Source: Sphaeramia orbicularis (lineage: Eukaryota > Chordata > Actinopteri > Kurtiformes > Apogonidae). Taken from it: a DNA stretch of 64,000 nt. Numbering within the stretch: the first letter of the stretch is position 1; every line of letters begins with the position of its first letter. The DNA lies in NCBI RefSeq assembly GCF_902148855.1, contig NC_043976.1, positions 14,001,233-14,065,232 of the forward strand. Direction: 5' to 3'. The notes beneath the pieces are model-generated. The model had not been told where the DNA came from and ran no database searches. It worked only from the letters and a program-made list of their open reading frames with translations. This document shows, in pieces, positions 1-12,000 of the stretch. A program made the translations under genes and the position numbers.

Positions 1-1928
1 ACAAGAAACCCAAACACACACACTGTGGAACACTGGTCCATCCACAGGAGGTGCAACGTCACGAAACACTACACATAACGTCAGTAGAGCAAAGTGTACT
101 CGACCGTATATAACCACTGCAGAGACTATGACACTCAGTCACCACACATTCACTCACATCCTTATATCCTGCGTGCCAGTCTTGCCTTTACAGTCTGTGG
201 ATGAGTTGGCAAATAGATATTGTACAACAGTCCCTCAAAGGCAGGAAGGAGCTAGTGTGGTTAGCTACGATTGTTACTTACAGACCATTCTTTATTTGTT
301 TTATACTTGGTTTGCCTATTAGAAGCGGAGTTATTTTAACAGGAAAAGAAGGATGGCTTTAGTTTTTTTTTTTATCTACAGTTTTGCACCTCCCAATAAT
401 TTTGCTGTTTAAAAAAAAAACATACTGGAAGAGAAAAGAAATGGGTCATAGCTATACTAACTCTGAATTCTATTTTTAGACTTTCATTGAATAGATTGTA
501 AAATGTCATTTTGTTTGTTTTGGAGATGAAAAGGAGTGTATATATTGTTGGGAACACCCTGCTACCTTCACAGTCACAACTATGGATAGCTTAGAAAAAC
601 GACAGTACATATCATGTTTGCACTGCCATTGATCAGCTGTTTATCTTAAGTAACTTATTGTTTTTAGTAGTTAAAACTCAAATTGAAGGCCTTCTATTCT
701 ATTACATTTTAATCCATCCAGTTCTCTTAGATACAAGAGGGACAAACTAATACTTTGTAAGTTATCATTACAATTTTAATGATAGAATAATGTAAAAAAT
801 AAAATAAATAAAATATCACTATATATAGTCATCCAGAGATTTTTGAGCTAAGCATATCTACAAATTAGATGTTTTTAACAAAGCTAAGCTGTTGCACATC
901 ATATAATATACTGATTAGAAATGAGCATTTTGTCCAGATTTGACTGTGTTACATTCCCCTTGTAGAGAATATGAAAATGCTTACACATATTTCAGATCAT
1001 GAGTTTCATTAATTAATGGTACTTACCCCTGTCCTGTTTAGGTTGTTTCTTTTTTTTTTTCTTTTTAACAATGTGAATCTTTAATTTGTATCCTTGCATT
1101 CTCTGGAGAGATTCCAGAGTGACGTGAAGGTAGCAGGTATTATATTTTTCTGTCTATGGTTAATTTAAATCTGATGCCACTGAAATCATTTATTATTGTG
1201 TGAATAATGTACAAATACCGAAAGGAAAGCAAACTTTGGGTGTGAAACTGAGCCAGTCTTGACCTAGACTAAGAAGTGTCTGGACTGCTGACTTGGTGCT
1301 GGGACGCTCTGTGTTTTATTGGTTTGTCAATGGGAGAGCCGAGAGAGGCAGAACCAATTTGAAAAATCCCTCTCAAGACATCGATCTCATTCAGACATTA
1401 ACGTCACTGTTTGACACTGTCAGTTTATGTACCTGACAGCTTATTTTTGCAGAATCAAAGCTAAGTAGCATTTGTGTTAATTTAATGTAGGGTCCTCTAA
1501 TTATAGCTTTCCATGTTGCTCTCACTGACTGAAATTCAGTTTGTTTGATAACATTTGCAATGGCTTTTTTAACTTCCAGTAGGTAATTTTTTTTTTTTTT
1601 TTTTTTTTCAGATGGGTTTCACTACATTATTAATGCAGTGTTTAAGTTTTTGTGTAATTCTTTTGTCTTGAGTACTCTCTGGGGGCTATTTGCAAATAGG
1701 TTGGAGGGAATGGGTCAGAAGTCCTAGGGTCAAGGGTTAGAGCTCATACAAGACTGTAACTAGTGAATTTGTACAACCAAAGAAGTCTATTTTGTGGTTC
1801 AGGAATAATAAATTTTACTTTTCATTTAAGAAGCCGATTCACTGTGTTGTGTCTTTTGTACAAACTGTTTGATTACAATACACAGTAGTAAACCACCACG
1901 TGAAAGGTAAAATACAGGCAGTCACATA
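1..1928 (+). other. Probable 3' UTR of an upstream plus-strand gene; no coding seen
   Basis: AT-rich sequence with no convincing coding exon on either strand. A canonical AATAAA at 1807-1812 is followed about 35 bases later by a GT-rich stretch (near 1848-1860). This looks like a polyadenylation signal with its downstream element for a plus-strand transcript that begins left of the window. Such a gene would be tail-to-tail with kif9. The long T run near 1590-1608 is simple sequence. The gene assignment is inference; only the poly(A) signal is directly visible. Confidence 0.35.
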
Positions 1929-3065
1929 CAGTCAGGTCCATATATATTTAGACAGTGACAATTTTTTTTAAAATTTTTTGTCTCTGCACATGACCACAAC
2001 GGATATGAAATGAAACAATCAGCTTTAATTTAAGTGGGGTTTTTAAGGAATCATAACAATTATAAACAGTCCCTCTACCCTCAAGAATAAATGGACAACT
2101 GACAGACTAACCGCTTCATGTCTAGATGTGTCCTGTTCTCTGGTTTTTCTTTGACATATGAATCAGATCTGGAGTTGATTCCAAATGTTCAGTGTGCATT
2201 TGGTACCTCACTGGAAATCACAATAAGGTCCAAAGAGGTGTCAAAGCCAGTGAAGAAAGCCATCATTTAGATGATAAAACTTCAGTTTTTCAGAGAGATG
2301 GTGAAAGCTTTATTTAGCCACTCCTAAACTACTTGGTACATTCTCAAAGAATCCACCGATGAGTTCAGACACACCAAAAGGCCTGTTAAGACAGCTAGAG
2401 TGGATGGTCACAGAATTGTTGAATTGGTGAATAACGGAAAACACTTAAAGCTGCAGGAGGCTTTTGTCACCGTTTATCAAATCTGTAAAACCCGAGTCAT
2501 AGCCTAAGTATCACGAATCCATTTGTCTGATTACTCACCTGAATGTTTTCCTTTACAGTGAACAATTTCAAAGTGTACTCCACCAAAAACAATTCATTTG
2601 TTTACAAACAGAACCACTAGGTCAGTTGGGCATCTTCAGAACTTTGTCGCAACGTGTGTAGTGGGAAGCGGAGGTTCGCGCAGCTGCATTATGGCCACAG
2701 CGGCAATAAACATGGAAACGGCTGGAGCTCCGCTTCCCACAATGCAAGTCGCAACAAAATTCCGAAGATGCACGACTGACCTACCAGTTCTGTTTGTAAA
2801 CAAAGGGATTGTTTTTGGTGGCGTACACTTTGAAATTGTTCACCATGAGGGAAGAGATTCAGGCGAGTAATCACAGATGGATTTTACAGATTTGATGAAA
2901 AATTGGTGATGAAAGTCTCCTGAAGCTTTAAGGTAGACATCATCCAAGTCTATAATCGAGATGTCATCATGAATGTAATTAAGGAGAGTTGACAGGGTGT
3001 AACAGTCAGTAACAGGAAGAGCAGATTTCCATTTGTCACTGTCCAAATACTTCCAGACCTGGCTG
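1929..3065. mobile_element. Degraded Tc1-like element with TIRs and TA target duplication
   Basis: The left end (CAGTCAGGTCC, 1929) and the reverse complement of the right end (CAGCCAGGTCT, 3065) match over about 35 bases, including ATTTGGACAGTGACA-like sequence, and both are flanked by TA. These are the ends of a Tc1-like family common in fish. Positions 2220-2450 resemble the start of a Tc1 transposase region but no long frame remains. The centre is taken up by a separate large palindrome (2452-2932). The right end lies only 33 bases past the predicted kif9 stop codon, so the kif9 3' UTR probably runs into it. Confidence 0.75.
2452..2932. repeat. Imperfect inverted repeat (foldback element) inside the Tc1-like relic
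   Basis: The arm at about 2452-2672 reads as the reverse complement of about 2726-2932 with roughly 85% agreement by eye. One arm holds an extra 27 or so bases near 2493-2519. The spacer is about 55 bases. Short open frames across it on both strands are consequences of the palindrome and look like nothing known. It could be a nested foldback element or a rearranged part of the surrounding element. Confidence 0.7.
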
Positions 3066-3097
3066 TAGCTCCTACAGTGTTCTAGTTTTCAACTCAC

Positions 3098-6000
3098 TTA
3101 GGTGACTGGTATGACAGCAGTAATTGAAGGAAGTCTCGGCCTAGACCCAGAAGAGGAGTTCATCTGTACTGGGGTCATGGACGATGCTCGGGCACTCCTC
3201 TGTGAAAACACCATTCATACAGACATATTATACACTCGTCAAGTTTAAACATTTGTCTTGTTCATGAGTGAGGGAAGGATGTAACCAAAGGTCGACAGGA
3301 AGACAGGAGCAGCGTCTGCAGTAATGTGGATTTGCTGGGCAAGGCTTAAAGCTTTAACCCATTGGGGTGGCTCCTTGTACAATTTACACTTATTTCTTTC
3401 ATATCCAAGTACATTTGTTGTACATTAAATAAACACCTACCCGTTTGAGCACCCTATAGCGGGCACTGTGGAATGACTCTGCACTGGGACTATGAAGAAC
3501 CTGCTCAAGAAAAAAAAAGGAAAGCATATTACTATGACCACCATTTAGTTTGTTAGCTTCTATTGTAGTGCAATAAGGCCAATTTTAGCCTGAGTGTTTC
3601 TGAGATCCATTGTTTTTTTATTTAGTTGTAATGGATACTATGTAGACAGAGTGTGAGGCCGACTCACCTGTGAAACGTTCTTATCCATTGTTAATTCCTC
3701 CTCCTCAGGTAACGAGAACAACTTCTTATACCAGTTCTCAAATTCTACAACAAACAAGGAGATGGTTTTTCTGTTCAAACATGACTGCTTTTAATGCCTG
3801 CAGCTGTAATTTCATGTGGAAATTTGACACTATCAGGGAGGCATCAGATGTGAAAGATTTTGGAGAACTGACCAGAGAGCAGCCGTAACCTGCACTGATC
3901 CACCAGGTGCTGACAGTAGTTGACCTCTGCTTTGATATCACGCAGCGCCTCGTATTTCTGCCGGTACTGGGCCTTCAGCACCCTGAGCTGCATCATTAAA
4001 GTGGCATCTGGATCCTGTGGCACCGTCTCCCCTTCATACAAACACAATATGCAGCACAGTGCATCCAGAAAATATTTATAGCACTACACATTTTCTTGTA
4101 TTACTGCCTTATTCCAAAATAGATTAAATTAAATTTTACCTCAAAAATCTACACACAATACCACAACATAAAGTGAAAAAAGTTTGTTTTAAACACTTGT
4201 AAATTAAAACTAAAAAACCAAAAAAACATAACGTAAGTATTCACAGTGTTTGTTCAATATTTTGTTCAACGCCCCTTTGGCAACAATTACAGCCTCAACT
4301 CTTAGTATGATGCTATAAGCTTGGCACACCTATTGCTGGGCAGTTTCTCCCATTCTTCTGCAGAACCTCTCCAGCTCCATCAGGTTGGATGGGGATCATC
4401 AGTGCAGCCATGCTCAGATCTCTGCAGAGACATTCAATGGGGTTCAGGTCTGGACTCTGGCTGGGCCTCTCAGGGACATTCACAGACTTGTCCTCCACTG
4501 CTTTATCTTGGCTGTGTTTAGGGTCGTTCTGTTGAAAGATGAATCTTTAGCCCAGTCCGAGGTCCAGAGCAGGTAATCATCAAGGATGTCTCTGTACGCT
4601 GCTGCATTCATCTCTCCCTCGACCCTGATCCGTCTCCCAGTTCCTGCTGTTAAAAACATCCCCACAGGATGACGCTGCCTCTACCATGCTTCACTGTAGG
4701 GATGGTGTTGGGCAGAGGATGAGCACTGGGTGGTTTCCTCCAGATGTGACACTTGGCATTCAGGCTTTAAGTGTTCAATCTTCGTTTCATCTGACCTAAG
4801 AACTTTGTTTCTCGTGGTCTGAGAGTCCTTCAGGTGCCGTTTGTCAAAGTGCAGACAGGCTGTCATGTGCCGTTTACGGAGGAGGGGCTTCCATTGGGCC
4901 ACTCTACCACACAGGTCTGATTGGTTCAGTGCTGCAGAAATGGATGTCCTTCTGGAAGGTTCTCCTCTCTCCACACAGCAACACTGGAGCTCTGTCAAAG
5001 CCACCCTGGGGTTCTGGGTCACCTGCCTGACTAAGCCCCTTCTACTGCCTTATCTCAGATTGGCCTGGCATCAAGCTAATGATGGAGGCCACTGTGTTTA
5101 TTGGGACCTTCAATACTGCAGAATTTTTTCTGAACTCTTCCTCTGATGTATGCCTCCATACTATCCTGTCTCATTGGACTACAGACAGTCCCCCGGACTT
5201 CATGACTTGGTTTGTGCTCTGACATGCACTGTGTGCGTGTTTCCAAATCATGTTCAATCAACTGAATTTACCACAGGTCAACTCCAGTGTAGTCATGGAA
5301 ACATCTGAAACACGATGAGCGGAAACAGGATGCACCTGTGCTCAATTTTGAGTGTCATGGCAAAGGCTGTAAATACTTATGTGCATGTTATATTTTGTTT
5401 TTTATTTTTAATAAATAAACTTTTTTCACTTCGTCATTATGAGGTATTGTGTGTAGAAATTTGAGGGGAAAAATTAATTGAATCTATTTTGAAATAAGAC
5501 TAACACAAGAAAATATTTAAAAAAGCACTGCACTGTGAATACTTTCCAGATGCACTGTAAAGTAACATTATAAAGTCCTGTAAAATGTAATTGGAACCTT
5601 ATATCTTCAACTAATAAGACCAAACCAGCATCACTTCCTATTATCTTGTTTACCCTTTAGAATTAATCATGTTTACACAGAAAATACCTTTACTGAATCA
5701 GTTCAGATTCATATGGACTTTAAGTAATAAAGTAATCTGTCACCTTCTGTATGTGTGAAAATGAAGACTGATCAAGAATGAAGTACCTCGGCCTCTGCTC
5801 AGATCTTTGTGCTGTTGTATAGTTGTCATAGTGCCATCGATGTGTCTCTTGACAGTGTTGACCTCTTCTGTGAGCTGTCGCATAAGGCTTTGGCGCTCTA
5901 GCAGAATAGCCTTGTTCTCCTTCAGGATATGATTGATCTCACTGCCTTCCTTCAACTTAAAGTCTTCAAATGCTTCTGCTTTAGGGGGAGGACACCTGAA

Positions 6001-9000
6001 CAGATGCAAAGAAATTAGTGACAAGGATGCTAAAGGGTCATCCGTTTTCAGTCCTTAGCAGAATATCTCATAAAGAAGACTATATTCATATCAGTCACAT
6101 ACTTGGGCTGAGTGGGTTCATCAACAGGTGTTTGTGAATCATGCGAGTCCTGGCTCCCAGCGTCTGCTTCTTCTTCAGTCTCTGGTGTCTGGGCAGTATT
6201 CAGCCTTGATTTGGACGCACTCTCTAAATGCCTCCTTGACACCTGTCTCTTGCTTTGGCTGTATTGTCAAGACAGTGTGTTATTACATCTATACAGTTGA
6301 ATCAATCAGTTCAGTCCTATGTATGGGGTAGGATTATTCACAAATATAAAAGTATATGAGTATTAAGCATCAGAATCCATTTTGATTAAACCTTCATTTA
6401 ATGCCATCACTCACCTGCATCTGTCTTTCAGCTTCTTATTTTTGGCTTTTTTGGAACTTGGGCGATGGGAGTTTTCCTGTGTTTGTGCAGCCTCTGAATC
6501 CTCATGGCTTCCTCTGGTGTCACCTTCCTGTAGTGTTTATTGAGCAGCATCAACTTAAAGCTTGATCACTTAAAGCTATACCTACCGATGTGGCATTTCT
6601 CACAGCACTTAGTAAAAGTTGGAACATGAACAGCCTGCCTCCCTCCAAAGCCCCGCCCACTTCCCTCTGCCTGAGCTCTGAGGCTCCCCTCCTCTCTCCT
6701 CCTCTAACCTGATGCGCATGGAGGAAGCAGAGGCGAAGGTCCGGTCTGCTTCGGTGTGTCCGCGGACCCCTCCCTCAGTAATCAGATACATCATGCACCT
6801 GCCGTGGGCCCATGGCCCCTGTTCCATCAGTAGACCCTGAATTTAAGGGTCTGGTCTGTACAGCACTGGGTCAGTGTCTCCACTGCACCACAGAGATGAG
6901 ATGCCCAGGCGACGGGCACGCGCACTGTGAACATGTGGCCTCCGTGAATTTTTCCGTGGACATTTGAGGTTTCATAGTCCATGCATTTATCATCCTACAT
7001 AATCCTACACTGTGTGACACCATGTACATGTACCTGTATGAGTCCCACAGTCATAAAAGCTGAGCTTTGTGCATACATGTCTGTTTAGTCCAGTACACCT
7101 GGCTTCCGGACTTTTATCTCCATCCTTCATTCATCAGACTCCTGTTTGTTCCCCTTGGTTGTTGTTTCTGTTAATAAATCTGTTTTTCTCCGTCCACATG
7201 TGCATTTGAGTTTTATCCATACACATCCTAGACAGTAGACTGTGGTCAGTGACAGGAGAAGCAGCACGAGTGAAGCGTCAGATTCAGAGGTACACATATC
7301 AGATGCAGGGACAGCGATAATGGATCGGATGCTGGATGGCCGTAATGGATGATTGACAGGAGGCTCAGCCAGGTTCAGCCAATTATTTCATTCGGACCAA
7401 ATAAAATGATTGGTCAGACTTTTATCAGAAACATATGAGCATTAAACATTTTTGAGTTTCAATACCTGGTGGATTTCTTTTACATTTTAGTTTGACACAC
7501 GCTTATTAGGAGCATTTTAAGATGACAAAAGAAAAGTGTAAAAACGCCACATTATACGGTATAGCTTTAACCTGTTGTTTGTTACTAAGACTGGAAAAAA
7601 AAAAACATTGTAGATTTCCACAATGTAGTTCTGACCCTGAATTAGACGTTACTCACCTTGACTGCAGTCATGTTGGCAATTTGTTCCTTCAGTAAATTGT
7701 AGCTCTGGCACTGCTTCTCCTTCTCCTGCTCACTTGTTGTAAAATAAGACAAACCATTATCATCGATCATGTTACAAATCATGGTAAAGTTACAGACTGG
7801 TTCGTTAGAAAATATACTTTGAAATCTGATATTTAAAATAGAAAGATAATACTTACTGTAGAAGCTTGAACTGTGCAAATACAGCTTGAACTTGTCTGAC
7901 ACTTCTAATCTGTAATCAGAAAACACGCAGAGAGGAGTTAGACAGAACTGTGGTACAGCTGCGTATGTCAGCAAAAATAGGATGCTCTTACGTCTATTTC
8001 CTTTAGACTTCCATCCAGGTACCTGTGAACCTGGCTGTGGATGTCAGCCATCTGGGCTTCAGACAATGGTGCATATGTGATGTGTGGTCGGTCCGCCTGG
8101 TGAAGAGTTAACAATGAACAACATACAATAATCAAGCAACTTCATGCTAGACCAAACATGAGCCAATCTACATTTGGGTTGTTCATTGTCATAAACATTT
8201 CACAGCACAATTAACCTTATAAAATACAGAATAAAAATGCTCCATAATCATTTACAGTATTTGACAATTGACAATTTCTAAACGTTTGTGTTGTCTTTTG
8301 TTTTTTAAGATTGTGCTGATTTCATGAATGGATATTTGTGATCTGAGCACAGAATGTATGTCTGCTTAACCTTAAGTTTATTTTCAGGGTTTCATTATCT
8401 ATTCATTCATTTTCTGTAGCTTCTTGATCTTCTGGGGTGCTCCTGGGATGCTGGAGTCGATATCATCTTACATTAGGTGAGGTCCTGGTACACATCAGTT
8501 CATCACAGAGGGCTGACAACCACAGATGAACAACCATTCACTCTAATATTCACACCCACAGGGTTGACCGATTAACCTATTAAGGTGCATGTCAACCCAC
8601 GCAGACACGGGGAAAACAAAGGGTGTTTCATTAATCTAATTGAAAAGTGACTTTCATCCATTCAATTCATATTTCAAGAACTACAACAATTCATTTTTTT
8701 GTGTAAGTGTAAGAACCAAAAAAAAAGAAACACACTTGAATGAGATTCAATGGATGTGAAAGGCCAAAGTGAACCAGCTTATAAAGGTAATTCTAATTAT
8801 GTAAAAACAAACTGCCTCAATCACAGTGTGTGTAGTTGGAAGTACACTTTATAACAGGTTTATTGTGGTATTTCATGTTTTATTAGAACATTATTCAAAC
8901 TAAGACACATTAAATTAAGACATTGTCTAAATAATCTATGTTGAATGAATCTGTAAATCCATTACTATTATGTTACTCTCCCACTCCTTGGAGCTCTACT

Positions 9001-12000
9001 CACCAGTTTATTGAGGCTGGACAGTTCCTCTCTCAGCACCTGGATCTCTCTCTGAAGCTTCTTAATCTGAACCTGACAGATCAGCCAAATGTGAATATGA
9101 GTCCATTACTTGCCTATGTAATTTCTCTACCTGTGCATATCCATTATATGTTGTACATATTTCTTCCATCTGTAATATAAAGTTAGCTTTTTGTACATTT
9201 TAGTATTTCGTTGTAGTTTTGTATATTGTCAATATTTTTCGGTATAATTTGTATGATATTTTTATACAGTGATATTTTTTATAGTCTTTTTGCACTTAAA
9301 GTGTTTGCTGCTAAACAGAAACAGAGCTGCTAAACTGATTTTCATTGTTCCTGTAACAGTGACAATAAAGTCCTATCCTATTCTCTTCTATTGTCAGGTA
9401 TGATTATGATGTGAACTCACTGCCTGATCCACATGTTCATTCACAGTGGGCTCAGTCTGGACACACTTCATTCTACTGGCAAAACGCAGAGTAGACAGCT
9501 GCAAAGAATATCAAGCCATCACCCAGAAATTCAAATGACACTGTCTGAAGTATGACAGACTTGTTTATAACATGACACTGCTTACCGTTTCATCAATGTG
9601 TGCAGCGTCACCATAGATGTTGGCCACAAGCACGGTATTGCAGTTTCCTCCTGCAGATGGATAAAAGACAGCACATGAAACAGCTGAAGATGATTTTGAC
9701 ACTTAGCACTGTCTGAGACATAACAAGGGATGGCAGTCTCACCCAGTGAGTCTTTCAGGGTGTATGTGAGTTTACTCTGTCTGAAAGGAATGTGGTCTCT
9801 GTGACAGTCTGCTATAGCCAGAACGGTCTGTTCCAGAAATGACAAGGACTTGTTGATGTACATGGCTTCCTTTAACAATTGACCCTCTGACTTCATGAGC
9901 ACAGGGAAAAGAGAAATATGGTTAGAAAAGAGTGAAATGACACAAAAATCTTCAACAGTAAAAAAGTCAAGATCTTGCAATAGTATAACTACGGAGAATC
10001 TGAAAATTTGAACCATTTGACCTGAATAGCAGCTGAATTCAGAGCTCTAACATGTAAGCAGTAACAACTGTGGAAGAAAGTTTACACTCATACAGCCACG
10101 AGTACCATGGAATATTAGAAAGAGGTAATGACATGCACATCCAGTTACTAAAAGGTGTGAAGGATCCAAAAGAACAGTGAGAAAAAATGAAATAAGATCC
10201 ACACTGTCTGTGAGCTCTCGAGGAAATGTTTATTCACCAGACTGATGTTTCAGGGCATTGGCCCTTCATCAGACATGTCGGATGCCCAAACATCACTGTG
10301 GTGAATAAACATTTCCTTGGGGGCTCATAGGTTGAGAGGATCTTATTTCATTTTTATTTGCCATGGAATATTGGACAGGGATTCCTTTTGAGTTTTGTCT
10401 CTTCCATTTTCCTCTTGTATCCATTGCACAACTAGCTTTGATTTGTGTTTGGGGTCATTGTCCTGTTGGAACACCCGCTTGTGTCAAGGTTCAGCTGTCT
10501 AGGCCTACCTTAGGGAATTTGAATCGAATAAGGATGGTATGCTGTGTGAGAAGTTTGGATTTAACAACTACCAGGTTACTAATAAGCAGACTTTACATTT
10601 GACAAGTAGATCTTCTGCCACACTCAGAAGTAAATGTTTGCATCAAATGTCTCAAGCCCGTGCAAAAATAGAATAAGAAGAAGCTTTTTATGACCAGATG
10701 TCTTTCACATTTCTTTAAACTATTTCCTAAAATACTGTGATAAATTGGCTCCAAAGAAATGTGCAAAAATTCACACTTTTTAGTCACATAACAAAACAAG
10801 CCTCCAAAGCCCCATAGCACAGCATATAAATGTTCGTGCAATCCCTAAAACATGTTTGGTGATGTATTTCAGATATATTACAGGTAATAATGTAATTAAT
10901 AATGCTAAATATTTGTTTAAAATACTATTAGCAGCCCGTAAAAAGGCTATTACCAAAAAATGGTGCATATCAGAACCACCTACAACTAATGACTGCCTAC
11001 AAATGTATTTGTTTTATTTATTTAATTAATTTTCATATAGTAAAAACGTGGTATGGAGGCTGGTGCACACCTAAAAAGTCTTCAGAGGACAGGTGCGTAG
11101 GAGCATGAGGTACAAGTGAAAAAGAAAAAAGGTGTCCTGCACACTGTCCAATCAACTTACCAAAAACTTTAATATAAGACGACAATGTTTCGGTCCTTTG
11201 AAAATCTCTGCTTGAAAAAGGTCCAGAGGACCGAAACGTTATCTTATATTAAAGTTTTTTGCATGTTGATTGTACAGTGTGCGGGATACCTTTTTTCTTC
11301 TTTAGGTAGTAAAAAACATACACATAAATACATGTTGGTTAAAAATTGTAATGATGATTACCAAAAACCATCTAGGGCACAGGTGTCAAACTCCCGTCCT
11401 CAAAGGCTGGTATCCTGCATGTTTTAGATATTTCCTTCTTCCTTCACACCTGGAAGCCATTACATCAGGGGTGTCAAATCCTGGTCCTCGAGGGCTGCTA
11501 TCCTGCATGTTTTAGACGTTTCCCTCTTCCAGCACACCTGAAGGTCATTATCAGGCTTCTGCAGAGCCTGATCATAGGCTTATCATTTGAATCAGGTGTG
11601 TTGGAAGAGGGATACACCTAAAACATGCAGGATAACGGCCCTCGAGGACCAGAGTTTGACACCCCTGCTCTAGGGGCTTAACAAGTGGCAACCTCCAGAT
11701 TTCAAAAATTATTTACAACTGCAATTAAAAATATAGAAAAATATTTGCAAGCTGCACAAAAGTATATTTTCAACAAATAAAATTTCATGATATACCAAGC
11801 TTAGAAATGTACCCCATGTGGAAAATTACAATCACTCAGGAGCAGAGTTTTCACACTTTTTTAAACTGAATTTGAGGAAGTGCCGTAAGAAGAGTTGGAA
11901 GATTATTCCATATTTTGGGTCCTCTATATAGAACACTGAACTGAGTCTGACTGGTACGAGCACAAGATGCTCTAATAAGACGGCTACTACGACTTGAATA

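Noticed and set aside
2598-2870. 90-codon frame on the plus strand (and 61- and 68-codon frames opposite)
   Set aside because: They arise from the large palindrome in a transposon relic; no recognised domain.
3260-3335. Alternative kif9 last exon (acceptor at about 3320)
   Set aside because: It reads only a short unconserved tail and has a weaker pyrimidine tract than the exon at 3098-3199, which has a strong TTTTCACAG acceptor. Kept as a possible alternative only.
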